A DNA stretch of 47,006 nt from Gammaproteobacteria bacterium (GCA_026709505.1 JAPOSW010000080.1:68811-115816), one strand, 5' to 3'. Shown: positions 35,624 through 44,675, counted from the first letter of the stretch. Notes: generated from the letters alone by a model not told the origin. Translations and numbers: made by a program.

Positions 35624-37698
35624 GACTTCCACTCGTTTTCATTGACCCGGATCAGGGCATCGGCAGCGACTGCCCCCGATTCACTCACGATCAATGGATT
35701 GATCTCAATTTCATAAATATTCTGCCCATATGTACTCATCACGCCTGCCATCTTCCTTATGACATGGACCAGTTCTTCCAGATCGGCATGCTTGCGTCCT
35801 CGATATCCAGTGAGGAGCGGCCAGATTTTCAATGCACGCAGTGCTCCGAGAATCTGCTCGTCATCAACCGGCAACAGCAGCAGTTGAACGTCATCTGTCA
35901 TCTCAACCAGCGTGCCGCCGGCACCAATCATCAGAAAATGACCAAAGTGGGAATCATGGCTGATGCTGACCATCAATTCAACCACAGGATCAGCCACCAT
36001 CTTTTCGACACGCACACTTTGCCACATCCCAAGCATGCGTTGAACCCCGGTCTCGATTTGCTTCGCTTCTCTCAATCCAATCATAACACCGCCCGTCTCG
36101 GACTTGTGCTCCAGATTTGATCCCAGTGCCTTGACGGCAACCGGAAATCCGATCTTGCTAGCTGTTTCGAGCGCCTCTGGGATGCTATGCACGCGCTCTC
36201 CGGGCGGCACGGGTATCCGCCAGTTTTCCAGTAATTGCTTGGATGCATGCTCGTCCAGGCTTTCCCGATGCACTGAACTCGTCGATGGATCCAAGAATGA
36301 CATTCGAGGTGGCTGCATTGGCGATTTCCACTCCATCCCGACCTGACTCAGCGATTCAATAGCTGCCAAGGCCTGATTCATGCCTTGCAATGGCACAACC
36401 CGGTTATCGATCAAGTACTTGCCGATCTCGCAGGTGATGTTCTCGGACAGACTGCTTACAACAGCCCCCTTGACCTGGTGTTCACGGCAGGCCTCAACGT
36501 AGGCCCGCAGGGTCTTTCTCCAATCTGAATCATCGCAGCGCTCGGGATCGGGAAAATCAATAATCAGGATAAACAGGTCAAAATCTCCCTTCATCATGGC
36601 TGAGAACATGCGGTGGGTACGATCAAAATCTCCCCAGATAAAGGTATGGTAGTCGAGCGGGTTGGAAAGGACGACATAGTTGTTGAGCGTTTCCCCAAGG
36701 AGCGATTCATGCTCCGGCGTGAACGCGGGAAACTGCACGTTTCGATAACTGGCCAAATCCGCAAGCAGGGAAGCCTCCCCTCCAGAGCAGCTCATTGAAA
36801 CCAGGCGATTGCCCTCAAGCGGGCCGTGAACATATGCCAGCTTCAGGGCCTCGAGAAATTCTTCGGCTGTATCCGCCTGGCCAATCCCCAGCCGCTGGAA
36901 GAGTGCCGAATAGAGGCGCGACTCCCCTGCCAGAACAGCAGTATGGCTTTTCGCGATTTTCGAACCGATCTCCGATTTCCCGGCCTTGAGCACGATGATT
37001 ACAATTCCCTTTTCTCGAGCATTCTCTGCGATCTGGATAAATCGCGGCACATCCCGCAGGCCCTCGATATGCAGTCCTATGGCCTGGATGTTCACGCATT
37101 CCACGGCCGCTTCCAGTGCATCCTCTATCCCCATCACTGCCTGGTTGCCGACGGTAATCAGCCATGCGATTGGCAGGTTCCGCTGCTGCAGGGTAAAGTT
37201 GATGCCGAGATTTCCACTGGCCGTTATGATCGCAACCCCCTGGTCCACTCGACACAGGCCATGCTGATCCGGAAACAGCACAGCACCCGTCAATGCATTG
37301 ATATATCCGTAGCAATTGGGCCCCAGCACTGGCATTGATCCCGCTGCCTGAACCAGTTGCTCCTGCCGCTCTTCACCCGGTTTTCCCGCTTCCTTGAAAC
37401 CCGATGCCAGACATACCACGCCTCCGGCACCCATTGCCTTCAGAAGGCCAACAGAATCTACGGACTGATCCGCGGATATGCCCAGAAACACGGCATCTGG
37501 GATTCCTGGCAACTCATTAATGTGCTTGACGCAGGGAATGCCGGCCAGCTCTGGCTGGTTCGGATTGACTGCCCACAAGATGCCCCGGTAAGACAGTTTT
37601 GCACACTGCTCGAGAACCCGTTCCGATTCCCTGCCCCCAACAACCGCAATCGACTTCGGGTTCAGAAAACGAAGCAGGCGATCTCGGTCAAGCTGCAA
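35602..37698 (-). CDS. ADP-forming acyl-CoA synthetase (ACD superfamily)
   Basis: 698 residues with the fused ACD layout. A CoA-binding Rossmann domain comes first (SIAVVGGRESERVLEQCAKL). The ligase-CoA domain follows with VLGPNCYGYINALTGAVL, ITASGNLGINF and the phosphohistidine loop KSHTAVLAGESRLYSAL. A C-terminal ATP-grasp domain ends the protein (GFPVAVKALGSNLEHKSETG). The start is TTG at 37698, 6 bp after the acyl-CoA dehydrogenase stop; the conserved domain begins at once and no better start exists. It probably activates a betaine-type acid (gamma-butyrobetaine, crotonobetaine or carnitine). The ATP-dependent DMSP lyase DddX is in this superfamily, so DMSP or acrylate activation cannot be excluded. 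Confidence 0.83.
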   Translation of the reverse strand: MQLDRDRLLRFLNPKSIAVVGGRESERVLEQCAKLSYRGILWAVNPNQPELAGIPCVKHINELPGIPDAVFLGISADQSVDSVGLLKAMGAGGVVCLASGFKEAGKPGEERQEQLVQAAGSMPVLGPNCYGYINALTGAVLFPDQHGLCRVDQGVAIITASGNLGINFTLQQRNLPIAWLITVGNQAVMGIEDALEAAVECVNIQAIGLHIEGLRDVPRFIQIAENAREKGIVIIVLKAGKSEIGSKIAKSHTAVLAGESRLYSALFQRLGIGQADTAEEFLEALKLAYVHGPLEGNRLVSMSCSGGEASLLADLASYRNVQFPAFTPEHESLLGETLNNYVVLSNPLDYHTFIWGDFDRTHRMFSAMMKGDFDLFILIIDFPDPERCDDSDWRKTLRAYVEACREHQVKGAVVSSLSENITCEIGKYLIDNRVVPLQGMNQALAAIESLSQVGMEWKSPMQPPRMSFLDPSTSSVHRESLDEHASKQLLENWRIPVPPGERVHSIPEALETASKIGFPVAVKALGSNLEHKSETGGVMIGLREAKQIETGVQRMLGMWQSVRVEKMVADPVVELMVSISHDSHFGHFLMIGAGGTLVEMTDDVQLLLLPVDDEQILGALRALKIWPLLTGYRGRKHADLEELVHVIRKMAGVMSTYGQNIYEIEINPLIVSESGAVAADALIRVNENEWKSWIMQDR

Positions 37699-37704
37699 GA
37701 TGGA

Positions 37705-38871
37705 TTACCGTGCAGATTCTAGTGGCCGCAAGATCGACCGGGCAATAATCATGCGCTGGATTTCGCTCGTCCCCTCCCAGATCCGCTCAACCCGCGCATC
37801 CCTCCAGATTCTCTCCAGCGGCAAATCAGACATCAAGCCCATGCCGCCATGAATCTGGATCGCCTCATCCGCAATGAAAGCCAGTGCCTCGGTCGCCGAT
37901 AGCTTGGCCATGGCTGCATCCATGTCGGTCATTTCATTGTTGCTGGCCTTGGCGCCAGCTTGATAAGTGATCAGTTCCGCCGCACGCAGCTTCATTGCCA
38001 TGTCGGCGAGTTTGAAGGATACCCCCTGAAACTGGCCGATGGTCTGATTAAACTGCACTCTGGCTGCGGCATGGCTGCAGGCCAGTTCATATGCCCGATC
38101 ACATTTTCCGAGGCAGATTGCGGCAACTTGCAACCGGGTATTGCCCAGCCAGTCATTAGCCACCGCAAAGCCCTTGTCCACTTCGCCGAGTACCTGTGCT
38201 TTCGGAACCCTGCAGCCATCAAACTCCAAAATGCAGTTGTGATATCCACGGTTGGATACGCTCTGGTAGCCCTCTCTGACTTCAAAGCCCCTGGTTCCCC
38301 TGTCGATCAAGAATGCCGTAATCCGTTTTCTGGGGCCGCGCGGTCCTTGATCGACCCCGGTTGCCGCAAACAGGATCACAAAGTCTGCAATATCGGCATG
38401 ACTGATGAAGTGCTTGGTTCCATTGATAATGAAGTCCTGGCCGTCCTTGTCTGCGCGCGTCGTCATCGAGCGGACATCCGATCCGGCATTGGGTTCGGTC
38501 ATTGCCAGACAATCGTTTTTTTCGCCTCGAATGCATGGAAACAGGTACTGCTCCCGCTGATCGCCCACACAGGCCTGCAGAATGTTGCTGGGGCGCCCAA
38601 CCGTATATTGCAGTGCATAGCTCGCCCGACCAAGTTCGCGGTCCAGCATGCACATCGAAAGCGGGTCAAGACCTCCGCCTCCCAGTTCCTGGGGCATGTT
38701 GGCCGCATACAAGCCAACCTCAATCGCCCGATTGATGATCTGCTGACGCAATTCAGGGTGCACGCTTCCGGTCTTTTCGACTTCTTCTTCATAAGGATAA
38801 AGCTCCTTTTCAACAAAACGTTTCGCCGTCCCGGCAAGGAGTTTCTGCTCTTCATTTGGCTCAAAGTTCAT
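37705..38871 (-). CDS. Acyl-CoA dehydrogenase, CaiA-like
   Basis: 388 residues, the normal size of the family. FAD-binding signatures include CLAMTEPNAGSDVRSMTT and INGTKHFISHADIADF. The C-terminal AIQIHGGMGLMSDLPLERIW and VERIWEGTSEIQR carry the usual catalytic Glu region. In the carnitine context it is expected to convert gamma-butyrobetainyl-CoA to crotonobetainyl-CoA or the reverse. No electron-transfer flavoprotein is encoded alongside. The gene is 79 bp downstream of the SDR gene and is followed at once by the synthetase. Confidence 0.87.
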   Translation of the reverse strand: MNFEPNEEQKLLAGTAKRFVEKELYPYEEEVEKTGSVHPELRQQIINRAIEVGLYAANMPQELGGGGLDPLSMCMLDRELGRASYALQYTVGRPSNILQACVGDQREQYLFPCIRGEKNDCLAMTEPNAGSDVRSMTTRADKDGQDFIINGTKHFISHADIADFVILFAATGVDQGPRGPRKRITAFLIDRGTRGFEVREGYQSVSNRGYHNCILEFDGCRVPKAQVLGEVDKGFAVANDWLGNTRLQVAAICLGKCDRAYELACSHAAARVQFNQTIGQFQGVSFKLADMAMKLRAAELITYQAGAKASNNEMTDMDAAMAKLSATEALAFIADEAIQIHGGMGLMSDLPLERIWRDARVERIWEGTSEIQRMIIARSILRPLESAR

Positions 38872-38950
38872 CGCAGTGAATCTTTCGTTGGTCGTTTGAT
38901 GTGATTTCGGATATTGCTATTTGACAGGGTGCGGGGGCGAATCCTCGTCC

Positions 38951-39724
38951 TCATGATCCAAAATTCTCGACATGCCCGTCAACATTCATGATTTGACCCG
39001 TGATGCGAGCGGCATTGGACGATGCCAGAAACAATGCCATCCGGGCGATATCCTCTGCATCGATGAAGGTTCGCAGCGAACAGCTACTGGTGTATTTTTT
39101 TCGTACATCCTGCTGTGACAGGCCACCATGTTCTGATTCTGCCGCGATCACCCTGTCCATGCGGTCGCCATTAATGCTGCCGGGGCAAATCACATTGGCT
39201 CGAATGCCATGAGGGCCAAGTTCCATGGCCAGTGTCTTGGTCAATCCAATCACCGCCCATTTCGCGGCCGCATAGGGGGAACGCAATGGGTATCCATGCC
39301 ATCCGGCCGTCGATGAAATATTTATGATCGATCCGCGCCCGGCACTTTGCATGCTGGGGATCAGCTCTCGACAATACAGAAAGGCCGAATCGAGATTGAC
39401 GGCAAGGCAGCGGTGCCAGTCATCAAGATCAACATCCTGAACGGGGGCAGTCGGACCGGCAATCCCGGCGCAATTGACTAGAACGTCGATCCCTCCATAA
39501 GCCTGGATATGTTGTTTCGCGATGCCCCGGGTTGTCGGTTCATTCGATGCATCGCCAATCGAGACCCTAATTTCAGGCATCGCTTCAGCAAACTGCTCCG
39601 CGGCCGCGGCGTCAATATCCACCACATGCACTAATGCCCCGGCATTGAGGAATTCGAGGGCAATAGCCCTGCCGATTCCAGATGCGCCAGCAGTAATCAG
39701 AACACTTTGGCCATCAATGTCCAT
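38951..39724 (-). CDS. Short-chain dehydrogenase/reductase
   Basis: 257 residues of classical SDR. The cofactor motif is LITAGASGIGRAIAL, NCAGIAG follows, and the catalytic Ser-Tyr-Lys set lies in NISSTAGWHGYPLRSPYAAAKWA. The Asp in HVVDID after the second strand suggests NAD(H). It starts 3 bp after the carnitine dehydrogenase stop and is surely co-transcribed. It may oxidise D-carnitine or a 3-hydroxyacyl intermediate; this is inference from context only. Confidence 0.86.
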   Translation of the reverse strand: MDIDGQSVLITAGASGIGRAIALEFLNAGALVHVVDIDAAAAEQFAEAMPEIRVSIGDASNEPTTRGIAKQHIQAYGGIDVLVNCAGIAGPTAPVQDVDLDDWHRCLAVNLDSAFLYCRELIPSMQSAGRGSIINISSTAGWHGYPLRSPYAAAKWAVIGLTKTLAMELGPHGIRANVICPGSINGDRMDRVIAAESEHGGLSQQDVRKKYTSSCSLRTFIDAEDIARMALFLASSNAARITGQIMNVDGHVENFGS

Positions 39725-39727
39725 CTT

Positions 39728-41221
39728 CTAGGAGCCCGGCATTTGGATGGAACGTCCGCAATTCACCGGAAGCTCAAGATTGCGCTGTCCTTCGTAGATT
39801 TCCTTTAATCGCTCCATGATTGCCGGTTCGACTGGACAGGACCTGGATTCAAGGGTATTGACATGCAGGAGCATCTGCTCTCCTGTTGCCAGTATCCGAT
39901 GATCTCTGGCTGCATGCATGACATGATTGATGTGCAATCGTTTTGCATCCAGATTCAGAATTTGGGTTTGGAAATAAAATGCCTCACCTGCCATGATCTC
40001 TCCCTTATGGATCAAATGAGTTTCAACCGTAAAATAACTGAAGCCCTGCCCATGGTATTCCTCATTAGCGCCGATCAACTGAAACAGGGCATCCGATGCA
40101 TCGCCGACCGCTCGCAGGTAGCTGCTTTCCGTCATATGCTGGTTGTAATCAACCCACTCCGGAGGAACTACTCCGGAATGCAGTTGCAGCGGTTGAGTAA
40201 AGTCATGACCGGAAAAACCGACCGAAGCTTGATCACTAGTGTGCGAGATGCGATAGAGCTTCTCTTCATATAGCGCCAGCGTTTGACCAGCGCTGGTCTT
40301 GTTAACCCTAAGTCCCTGAAGAATAGATACAATGCAGTCATCGCGATTTTGTTCAAGTTCGGATATGGATCGGCCCTGTGCCTGCTGGTCGGACTGCTCG
40401 GCAATCCGATTCAACAAGTCGCCAGTCAGGTCTGGCCCGTCAAAACGAGTCCATGGCCATTTCAGGCTCGGGCCGAACTGGGACATGAAATGATGCATGC
40501 CCCCTTCCCCACCCGCAACTCGATAAGTGAGATAGGGACCCATGAACGCCCAGCGAATCCCCGGACCATAGGCGATTGCCTGATCTAGTTCATCGGCAGT
40601 CGCTACGCCTTCATTGAGCAAATGCAGGGACTCGCGCCACAAGGCTTCCATCATGCGGTCTGCCAGAAAGGCCTGAACCTCTTTTTTCACAATCAATGGA
40701 TGCATGCCGATCTCTGAATAAAATTCTTCTGCATGGCGAATCGATTGTTCAGAGGTTTGTCGGCCGCCTACGATTTCTACCAGAGGCAGCAGGTAAACAG
40801 GATTAAACGGATGGCCGACGATTACGCGCTCCGGATTCTTGATGCCCCGCTGCATGTCACTAGGCAAGAGACCCGATGATGAAGAGGCAATAACGACCTC
40901 ATCACCGGCATGCGATGCAATCTCCTGGAAGAGCTGCTTTTTGAGTTCAATCCGCTCTGGACCGCTTTCCTGAATGAAGCCGGCACCGCTCACCGCTTCT
41001 TCTATGGAATCGACAATCTGCAGTTCTCCTCTGAGTTCAACCGGGGCCAGGGTCATTTTTCGATAGGCCCTGAGTGCATTGTTCAGCACCTTGTCCAGAC
41101 GTGCAGGCAAAACCGGATCGAGATCGTAAATTCTTACATCAACTGCATTGATTAGCATGCGTGCTGCCCATGCCGAACCGATAACCCCGCCGCCGATCAG
41201 CCCTGCCGTGTTCATTCGCAT
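39728..41221 (-). CDS. L-carnitine dehydrogenase fused to a betainyl-CoA thioesterase-like domain
   Basis: 497 residues. Residues 1-320 are a 3-hydroxyacyl-CoA-dehydrogenase-type enzyme: LIGGGVIGSAWAARML (NAD site), VGHPFNPVYLLPLVEIVGG and AFLADRMMEALWRESLHLL. These match carnitine 3-dehydrogenase. From about residue 345 a 4HBT hotdog domain follows: VPPEWVDYNQHMTESSYLRA and HINHVMHAARD. This fusion is known from carnitine-degrading proteobacteria, where the dehydrogenase makes 3-dehydrocarnitine and the thioesterase frees glycine betaine from betainyl-CoA. The BKACE gene that performs the step between them is 6 bp upstream. Assignment is strong. Confidence 0.9.
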   Translation of the reverse strand: MRMNTAGLIGGGVIGSAWAARMLINAVDVRIYDLDPVLPARLDKVLNNALRAYRKMTLAPVELRGELQIVDSIEEAVSGAGFIQESGPERIELKKQLFQEIASHAGDEVVIASSSSGLLPSDMQRGIKNPERVIVGHPFNPVYLLPLVEIVGGRQTSEQSIRHAEEFYSEIGMHPLIVKKEVQAFLADRMMEALWRESLHLLNEGVATADELDQAIAYGPGIRWAFMGPYLTYRVAGGEGGMHHFMSQFGPSLKWPWTRFDGPDLTGDLLNRIAEQSDQQAQGRSISELEQNRDDCIVSILQGLRVNKTSAGQTLALYEEKLYRISHTSDQASVGFSGHDFTQPLQLHSGVVPPEWVDYNQHMTESSYLRAVGDASDALFQLIGANEEYHGQGFSYFTVETHLIHKGEIMAGEAFYFQTQILNLDAKRLHINHVMHAARDHRILATGEQMLLHVNTLESRSCPVEPAIMERLKEIYEGQRNLELPVNCGRSIQMPGS

Positions 41222-41227
41222 CGGGAG

Positions 41228-42121
41228 CTATGCGTGTTTATTAAGCTTGAGTTTTTCCCGGACTGCTTCGGGACCCACAATCGAAACGCCCATCGCCGAG
41301 AGAATGGTGACTGCCCGTTCTACCAGCTGCGCATTGGTTGCATAAACTCCACGAGAAAGGTACAGATTGTCTTCAAGTCCCACTCGCACATTGCCTCCTG
41401 CCAGAACGGCCATGGCTACATAGGGCAACTCGTTCCGCCCAATTGAAAAAGCCGAGAAGACCGATCCTTCAGGCAGGGCATGAACCATCGACATGAGGGT
41501 TGTCGGATCATCCGGCGCACCGTATGGAATACCCATGCATAACTGAATCATTGCCGGATCGTCGATAAATCCTTCCCGTATCAGTTCCTTGACAAATACC
41601 AGATGTCCAGTGTCAAACACCTCCAGCTCCGGACGAACTCCAAGTTCCTGAACTTTTCTGGCCATGGTTCTCAGCATGCCCGGAGTGTTGGTCATGACGT
41701 AGTCACTCTCGGCAAAATTCATGGTACCGCAATCGAGGGTGCAAATTTCCGGCAGGCACTGCTCGACATGCGCAAGTCTTTCCAGTGGACCTGCCATGTC
41801 CGTACCCTCTGGATCGAGTGGCAATGGACTCTCGTCATGCCCAAAAACCAGGTCGCCACCCATGCCCGCGGTGGTATTGATGACTACATCCGTTTCGCTG
41901 TCCCGAATCCGCTCGACAACCTCGGCAAAATATTCCGGTTTTCGGGATGGTGCTCCCGTTTCGGGATCACGGACATGAATGTGTGCAATAGCAGCCCCTG
42001 CCTTGGCTGCGTCAATGGCAGCATTGGCGATTTGTTCAGGGGTTGTTGGAATGTCAGGATGCTTGCCAACCGAGTTTCCGGACCCGGTAACTGCACAAGT
42101 GATAAATGCGTTGAAGTTCAA
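41228..42121 (-). CDS. BKACE-family beta-keto acid cleavage enzyme, probably dehydrocarnitine cleavage
   Basis: 297 residues of the DUF849/BKACE family. AFITCAVTGSGNSVGKHPDI, AAIAHIHVRDPETGAPS (metal-binding His-x-His), VVINTTAGMGG, LDCGTMNF and GNVRVGLEDNLYLSRG are all typical. The family condenses a beta-keto acid with acetyl-CoA to give acetoacetate and a new acyl-CoA. Beside carnitine dehydrogenase-thioesterase the substrate should be 3-dehydrocarnitine, giving betainyl-CoA. The start is TTG: no ATG is available upstream in frame, and GAGGA stands 7 bp before it. First gene of the operon. Confidence 0.9.
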   Translation of the reverse strand: MNFNAFITCAVTGSGNSVGKHPDIPTTPEQIANAAIDAAKAGAAIAHIHVRDPETGAPSRKPEYFAEVVERIRDSETDVVINTTAGMGGDLVFGHDESPLPLDPEGTDMAGPLERLAHVEQCLPEICTLDCGTMNFAESDYVMTNTPGMLRTMARKVQELGVRPELEVFDTGHLVFVKELIREGFIDDPAMIQLCMGIPYGAPDDPTTLMSMVHALPEGSVFSAFSIGRNELPYVAMAVLAGGNVRVGLEDNLYLSRGVYATNAQLVERAVTILSAMGVSIVGPEAVREKLKLNKHA

Positions 42122-42172
42122 AACCGAGTCCTCAAGTTGCGGTGTATGGGCAAGGTGAAAGTGTCTTGCGAT

Positions 42173-42202
42173 TTGAAGAAATTTTCAAGACAAATTTTTG
42201 TC
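42173..42202. promoter_or_regulatory. Adjacent inverted repeats upstream of the carnitine operon
   Basis: TTGAA-GAAATT-TTCAA (42173-42188) abuts GACAAA-TT-TTTGTC (42189-42202). Both are perfect palindromic pairs 50-80 bp before the BKACE start. They are candidate operator sites for a carnitine-responsive regulator; no regulator gene is in the window. Confidence 0.4.
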
Positions 42203-42399
42203 CATAGATACGTTAAGTTGGTTATGAGAGGCTGTCCAACGAAGTGTTTCTGTTGCATTGGAGACCTGGCTACAACCTATCGGCATAATTCTGACTGTGG
42301 ACAAGGAAGAATTGACAGGGTTGGAGCCAGGGGAAAGGCAAACTCTATGCTGGCTCCCAAATGCAGTACATGGTCGCAGGTTCTTTACATAGTTCTTCA

Positions 42400-42648
42400 T
42401 CAATACTGCTGTGGCAGGTTTCGCTCTGCATAGAATGCCGCAAGTGGAGCGCTCATCTTGCTGGCACCAATGCGTTTATCTTTTGTCTCGATCGAAAACT
42501 GTTTGACGAAATCGTGGAATTCCTCGTGCATGAGCCCGAACCGGATTTCTTCACGACTACTGAAATAGCGATGCAGACTGGATATCGAATCGTTCAGGGT
42601 CTTCTCTTCTCCGACTGCAGTTCGATACATTATTTCCAGAATCTTCAA
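42400..42648 (-). CDS. Doubtful small ORF upstream of the carnitine operon
   Basis: Predicts 82 residues with a hydrophilic, helix-like composition (SSLHRYFSSREEIRFGLMHE). It is on the same strand as the carnitine operon, 280 bp upstream of it. I recognise no family and see no strong RBS. It could be a relic or chance; the surrounding 42203-42864 holds nothing else except an IS30-end-like string at 42758-42779. Confidence 0.2.
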   Translation of the reverse strand: MKILEIMYRTAVGEEKTLNDSISSLHRYFSSREEIRFGLMHEEFHDFVKQFSIETKDKRIGASKMSAPLAAFYAERNLPQQY

Positions 42649-42860
42649 ACATGCATGAGAAAGTATATATGACTATTGATTCGTTGTTCCTGATTGACCC
42701 GATAATCCACCTGATGTAAATATTCGACCAGCCCCTCAGCAATTAAAATAACACCCTAATTCCACTACGAAATGCAACAAGGTGATCGATTGCAGGTTAC
42801 AACCCACTTCCTGGGTGTCGATAACAAGCGGTTACACTTATACATGGCAATGAAAAGAGA

Positions 42861-43630
42861 CTAGGGCTTGTTAACACTACTAAGTGCATCGACCACAAGT
42901 GCAAATACGATGAATCCGAGGAAGATGACGTCAAGCCTGTCGTAGCGCGAGAAGACCCGGCGGAAGCCCTTGAGCCGCCGGAACAGGCGCTCCGCCTCGT
43001 TGCGCCGCCTGTATGCTTTCCGGTCGCAACCCCAGGGAGCAATGCGGCTGCTCTTCAGAGGCGCTAAGGGCGTGAAGCCGGGGTAGCCGCCAGCTGGCAG
43101 GCTACATCGTCTTCGCAAGTACGGTCCATGACTAGAGCCGGGCGGTTCGACGGCTTCTCCAGCCGCTTCAGGAGCTGCCGCCCCTGCGGGGCGTCGTGCG
43201 CGTTGCCGGGGGAGAGTGCGAAGGCCACGGCTGTCCTGGCATCCGCGGCAGCCAGATGAAGCCTGGCGGTCCACCCGCCCCGGGACTTGCCGATGCACTG
43301 CGGGCCGTTTTTTCCGGAGCGCCCGTGCCGTCGGGATGCACCCTATGCTGGTGCTGTCGAGACTCTGGACCTCGACCCGGATCCGGATCATCTGCTCCCG
43401 CTGCAGGTGCCCGAAAACGCGGTCCAGGACGGCGTTCTTCGACCACCGGTTCATGCGCGTGCAGACGGTGTGCCAGTTGCCGAAACGCTCCGGCAGGCCG
43501 CGCCGCCTGCAGCCGTGCCCGGCCACGCAGAGAATGGCATGGGAACCTGCAGGTTCGGGAGGCTGACATTGCCCCGCTGCCTCGGAAGCAGCGGCGCAAT
43601 GCGCTCGTACTGTACTTGTGCGAATTCCAT
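42861..43630 (-). pseudogene. IS5-family transposase broken by several frameshifts
   Basis: Reading from ATG 43630, frame one gives MEFAQVQYERIAPLLPRQRG. A second frame gives LPERFGNWHTVCTRMNRWSK and IRVEVQSLDSTSI, with the first DDE Asp. A third gives VHPDGTGA. Others give GKSRGGWTARLHLAAADART, ALVMDRTCEDDVACQLA (second Asp) and finally RRNEAERLFRRLKGFRRVFS with the DDE Glu. Thus most of the protein is present but spread over at least four frame changes, more than a programmed frameshift could explain. The element should be immobile without help in trans. Confidence 0.85.
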
Positions 43631-43711
43631 TTGCCTGTTCCTCCGGACTGTTCCAGATGAAAATACAGGCCACGAGCATGCCACATTCATGACGAATTGT
43701 GTTAACACGCC
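42865..43711 (-). mobile_element. IS5-family insertion sequence with intact ends, 847 bp
   Basis: The ends GGCTTGTTAACAC (left) and, read inward, GGCGTGTTAACAC (right) are inverted repeats differing at one base. Both flanks carry CTAG (42861-42864 and 43712-43715), the 4-bp target duplication usual for IS5-type elements. The size and encoded transposase fit the IS5 (IS427/IS1031-like) group. It lies upstream of the carnitine operon and is GC-richer than its flanks. Confidence 0.88.
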
Positions 43712-44056
43712 CTAGGTTGAAGCATGTGTTGGTGAGTTTATGGAAATACATGTACAGCAATATCCATCACCACACAGCACTTCTATGCCCCTGGAAATTC
43801 AGCAGCGCTTGATGGTCTATTACAAAAGTGTATAAGAAGGTTCAGATCCTTTTCGAAGATTGCGACGAATTTGCTTGTCATAGACCAAATTGACTCGCCG
43901 TCATTCTAACTGGCGCCACCCGACTCTCTTCTTTCCAGAAAAATCTGCAACAATGGTATTGGATGCTTGAATCTGTTTCGTGGTTCAATTATTCGATGCC
44001 ATGCTCGGAGTTGTACAGCCCGCAAAATAGTGAAAATGCATCAAGTCCAGTTATGG
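43712..44056. other. 345-bp spacer between IS5 element and fic
   Basis: I see no gene, RNA or convincing repeat here. Confidence 0.5.
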
Positions 44057-44675
44057 TTATAGATCCTCAGTCTTGAATTCGCTGTAACCTTCATAATAAT
44101 AGCTCACATCAATACTTCTCATGAATAGGATGCGATCATCAATTTGATCGCTTAGAGCATTTTTCAGTAGCATCTTGATTTCCAAACCCTTCACCACGCT
44201 GCGTTGCATTGCTGAAAGATAATCATCCTTGTCCACAAGATTCCAATCGATTACCTGCTTCAATTCCTTTTTCAGGATTAAATCCAACCAGATGCGGGTG
44301 GCTCGTCCGTTGCCTTCACGGAAAGGGTGGGCAATATTCATCTCCACATATTTCTCGATAATTTGATCAAAGTTGTGTTGTGGCATGGTATCAATGTGTT
44401 CTAGAGAGGCCGGCAGATACATTGTCGGTGCAAAACGGAAATTGCCCTTGGCGATGTTGACCTCACGTACTTTCCCAGCAAAATCGTAAATCTCATCAAA
44501 CAAATAGCAGTGAATAAAAGCAAGACCTGCGAAGGTGCCAACTTCCGCTTTGGCAATATCGCCAGAGTCGAAAAGCTGTTTGGCTTTTTGCTTGCTAATT
44601 TTTTCCTCGGATTTTTTCCTCGGCCTTGGCAAGTTGAATCTGATTAGTGATGTTTAGCTTATTGCTTAGGGTCAT
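44057..44675 (-). pseudogene. fic: Fic-domain protein disrupted by a 13-bp tandem duplication
   Basis: From ATG 44675 the frame reads MTLSNKLNITNQIQLAKAEE and then hits a stop, because ATTTTTTCCTCGG (plus strand) occurs twice in a row at 44598-44610 and 44611-44623. Removing one copy restores a single 201-residue frame ending at 44057. The body has NIAKGNFRFAPTMYL and the full Fic motif HPFREGNGRATRIW, so the catalytic region for AMP transfer is preserved. A TTG at 44632 could still start a shortened but in-frame protein, so residual activity is possible. An inhibitory alpha-helix partner gene is not evident. Confidence 0.85.
44598..44623. repeat. 13-bp perfect tandem duplication inside fic
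   Basis: Two identical copies of ATTTTTTCCTCGG lie head to tail. Thirteen is not a multiple of three, so the duplication causes the frameshift. It looks like a recent slippage event, reversible by recombination between the copies. Confidence 0.95.

Noticed and set aside
37960-38904. A 314-codon plus-strand frame opposite the acyl-CoA dehydrogenase
   Set aside because: It is fully antisense to a clearly conserved gene; its length reflects codon bias on the other strand.
41603-42433. A 276-codon plus-strand frame opposite BKACE
   Set aside because: It is mostly antisense to BKACE, is Cys-rich with no domain pattern, and its 3' part is in non-coding DNA.
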